Source of the DNA: Mucilaginibacter rubeus
GTDB taxonomy: Bacteria > Bacteroidota > Bacteroidia > Sphingobacteriales > Sphingobacteriaceae
Length of the DNA stretch: 64,000 bases
Direction of reading: 5' to 3'
Assembly: GCF_014643835.1 (NCBI RefSeq)
Contig: NZ_BMKD01000006.1
Coordinates: 124,001 to 188,000, forward strand
Part shown: one piece after another, positions 62,815-64,000 of the stretch
Layout of the letters: each line of letters begins with the position of its first letter
How positions within the stretch are numbered: position 1 is the first letter of the stretch
Translations under genes and position numbers: made by a program
Notes under the pieces: model-generated
The model's database searches: none
What the model was told of the DNA's origin: nothing
The model's input: only the letters and a program-made list of their open reading frames with translations

Positions 62815-63612
62815 TCACTTTGCAAAAAGCGGAGCTGTTTGCCTGCTACCCGATTTGAGATACTCGGCATAGCTTTTTTTAATATAACTGATCATATCAT
62901 AATCGCTCATTTTTTTCACTTTTTTAATTTCGGGGTGATATTGGTTCATAAAGTTTTGCAGCGAATCGCCTTTAAGATTAGTTATTGAGCTCACCTTTTC
63001 TGGCGAAAAAAACCTGTCCACATACTCATCTTCTTCATCTTTCAGCAAAATCTTTTGCAGCTTTGATTGCGGAGCTCTGTTTTTATTCAACATGTCGATC
63101 ACCGACAGCAAGTTGATGCTCAAGATAGTTGCTGTACTTTTATCCGCATTTATGTGATTGCTGGGCTTACCAAAATCAAGATCAGCCGGACGTGCTATAA
63201 ACGCATCTTTTATGGTTGAGCTATGATAGGCAAAAACAGAGGCAAACTCCCTCCTGTTACGTAATGAATCGGCCCTGGCATTACGCCTGGCCCTGATCTT
63301 TACCTCACTTAAAACAGTTGCCGCAGGCTCAATGTAACATCTTAAGGTATCAAATTTTAAAAAACTGACTATAAGCTTAAAAGGCTTGTAACCTATGCTG
63401 GTGATCCTTAAAGTATCACCGGGCTTTACGTTGGCCAACACAAACTTCCCTTCGGCATTACTTATACTTTTTGATGCGGGTGTATTGATAAAAGCATTTG
63501 CCACCGGCAAATAGGTAGTTTTATCAATAACGATACCTTTAACACGCTGGGCAAACAGATTTATGGACAAGAGCATCAATATTACTGTTGAGGTAAGTTT
63601 CAATGTTTTCAT
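62815..63612 (-). CDS. exported CarboxypepD_reg-like protein
   Basis: 265 residues with a signal peptide (MKTLKLTSTVILMLLSINLF, cleavage near FAQ). The N-terminal CarboxypepD_reg beta-sandwich is complete (RVKGIVIDKTTYLPVANAFI, SISNAEGKFVLANVKPGDTL, RITSIGYKPFKLIV); the rest is alpha-helical and charged. No TonB plug follows, so it is a small relative of the SusC N-terminal domain, perhaps an envelope assembly factor. Function unknown. Confidence 0.87.
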   Translation of the reverse strand: MKTLKLTSTVILMLLSINLFAQRVKGIVIDKTTYLPVANAFINTPASKSISNAEGKFVLANVKPGDTLRITSIGYKPFKLIVSFLKFDTLRCYIEPAATVLSEVKIRARRNARADSLRNRREFASVFAYHSSTIKDAFIARPADLDFGKPSNHINADKSTATILSINLLSVIDMLNKNRAPQSKLQKILLKDEEDEYVDRFFSPEKVSSITNLKGDSLQNFMNQYHPEIKKVKKMSDYDMISYIKKSYAEYLKSGSRQTAPLFAK

Positions 63613-63746
63613 GACGGGTTCAGTTAACAGGTGAGCAGGTTAACTAAATATACGCATAAATTATTAACCTGTACACTTTTAACAAATATTAACATATGCC
63701 GCATTACGGTCACAAACCTTTTCTTTCCGCTAAAAAAGCCAATAAA

Positions 63747-64000
63747 TTACTTCATCATCGCTTCAAAAATTTCGTCAAAACCTTTGCTTTTAAATTTTTG
63801 GAAGGTTCCGTCAAACTTTTCGCTAATGGGGTTAAGCAATTGAAAGCAAAGCTGTTTATCTTCCTCGCTCAATGCACTGGTCATCATTCGCGCAACTTCA
63901 AGTACACGTACTTTGGCTTTTCCAAGAGTTTCCTCTCCAAGGGCTGTTAATTTTAAACGCTTAATACGTTTATCATCAATATCTTCATACTCGGTTATCA
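63747..64000 (-). CDS. MarR-family transcriptional regulator (partial, cut by right edge)
   Basis: The last 84 residues of a protein read on the minus strand from the right edge: DDKRIKRLKLTALGEETLGK resembles the wing of a MarR winged helix (typically DRR...L T..G), and VLEVARMMTSALSEEDKQ with QKFKSKGFDEIFEAMMK is the dimerisation tail. The N-terminus with the recognition helix lies outside the window, so the call rests on the wing and the tail. Confidence 0.7.
   Translation of the reverse strand, partial: ITEYEDIDDKRIKRLKLTALGEETLGKAKVRVLEVARMMTSALSEEDKQLCFQLLNPISEKFDGTFQKFKSKGFDEIFEAMMK

Overview
The window looks like chromosomal DNA of a Sphingobacteriaceae member close to Mucilaginibacter or Pedobacter (Bacteroidota). 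The grounds are a fused CcoNO-type cbb3 oxidase beside ccoS and ccoI, LytTR response regulators, a TonB-type barrel protein with a CarboxypepD_reg N-terminus, GH78 and GH29 glycosidases, Reg_prop repeats, -7 boxes of the form TAnnTTTG, and a general lack of Shine-Dalgarno sites (three striking exceptions are listed). It appears to be ordinary chromosome. I see no phage, IS element, CRISPR array or rRNA, and one tRNA-Gly.

Layout. 1-9.3 kb is a low-oxygen/stress block: cbb3 oxidase (cut by the left edge), ccoS, ccoI, a universal stress protein, queD, a zinc alcohol dehydrogenase, an OmpW-like porin and Hsp20. Four intergenic copies of TGAT-N4-ATCA (Fnr/Crp-type core) lie 55-100 bases upstream of ccoI, queD, adhP and ompW, which suggests one shared regulator. 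9.6-20.6 kb holds accessory metabolism: ankyrin protein, epoxide hydrolase, cupin, a large alpha-L-rhamnosidase, a YVTN propeller, an ECF sigma factor, a DoxX-like protein and a VOC protein. 20.8-30.8 kb has tRNA-Gly, a Pif1/HRDC helicase, small hypotheticals, a TonB-like/Reg_prop protein, an SDR lacking its catalytic Tyr/Lys, a Tat-exported TIM barrel, a frameshifted VOC gene and a truncated yjbQ.

30.8-52.1 kb contains lysA and lysC, a glycosyltransferase, a second TIM barrel, DoxX, and a three-gene signalling operon (CNBD histidine kinase, receiver/flavin-reductase fusion, UBP zinc finger). A LytS/LytTR pair divergent from a TonB-type barrel protein follows, then AraC, a sigma-like/small-protein/ClpP operon, a creatininase-like protein, a TPR histidine kinase and an NrtR-like Nudix regulator. 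52.3-64 kb has a decayed outer-membrane gene, a HAD phosphatase, a GAF/PAS/DHp protein, a cold-shock protein, YtxH, an M1 peptidase, a DUF892 protein, a DUF2027/Smr protein, an alpha-L-fucosidase, two zinc-ribbon proteins and the end of a MarR regulator.

The most notable structural observation is a reciprocal pair of gene halves. At 30.6-30.8 kb the N-terminal half of YjbQ is followed by what looks like the C-terminal strand of an outer-membrane protein (+ strand). At 52.3-52.8 kb the N-terminal part of an outer-membrane lipoprotein runs straight into the C-terminal 23 residues of YjbQ (- strand). This is the arrangement expected if the roughly 21.6 kb between them had inverted, breaking both genes. 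Second is the Fnr-like box cluster, and third the CNBD-kinase/receiver-reductase operon, whose reductase lacks the CxxC of thioredoxin reductases.
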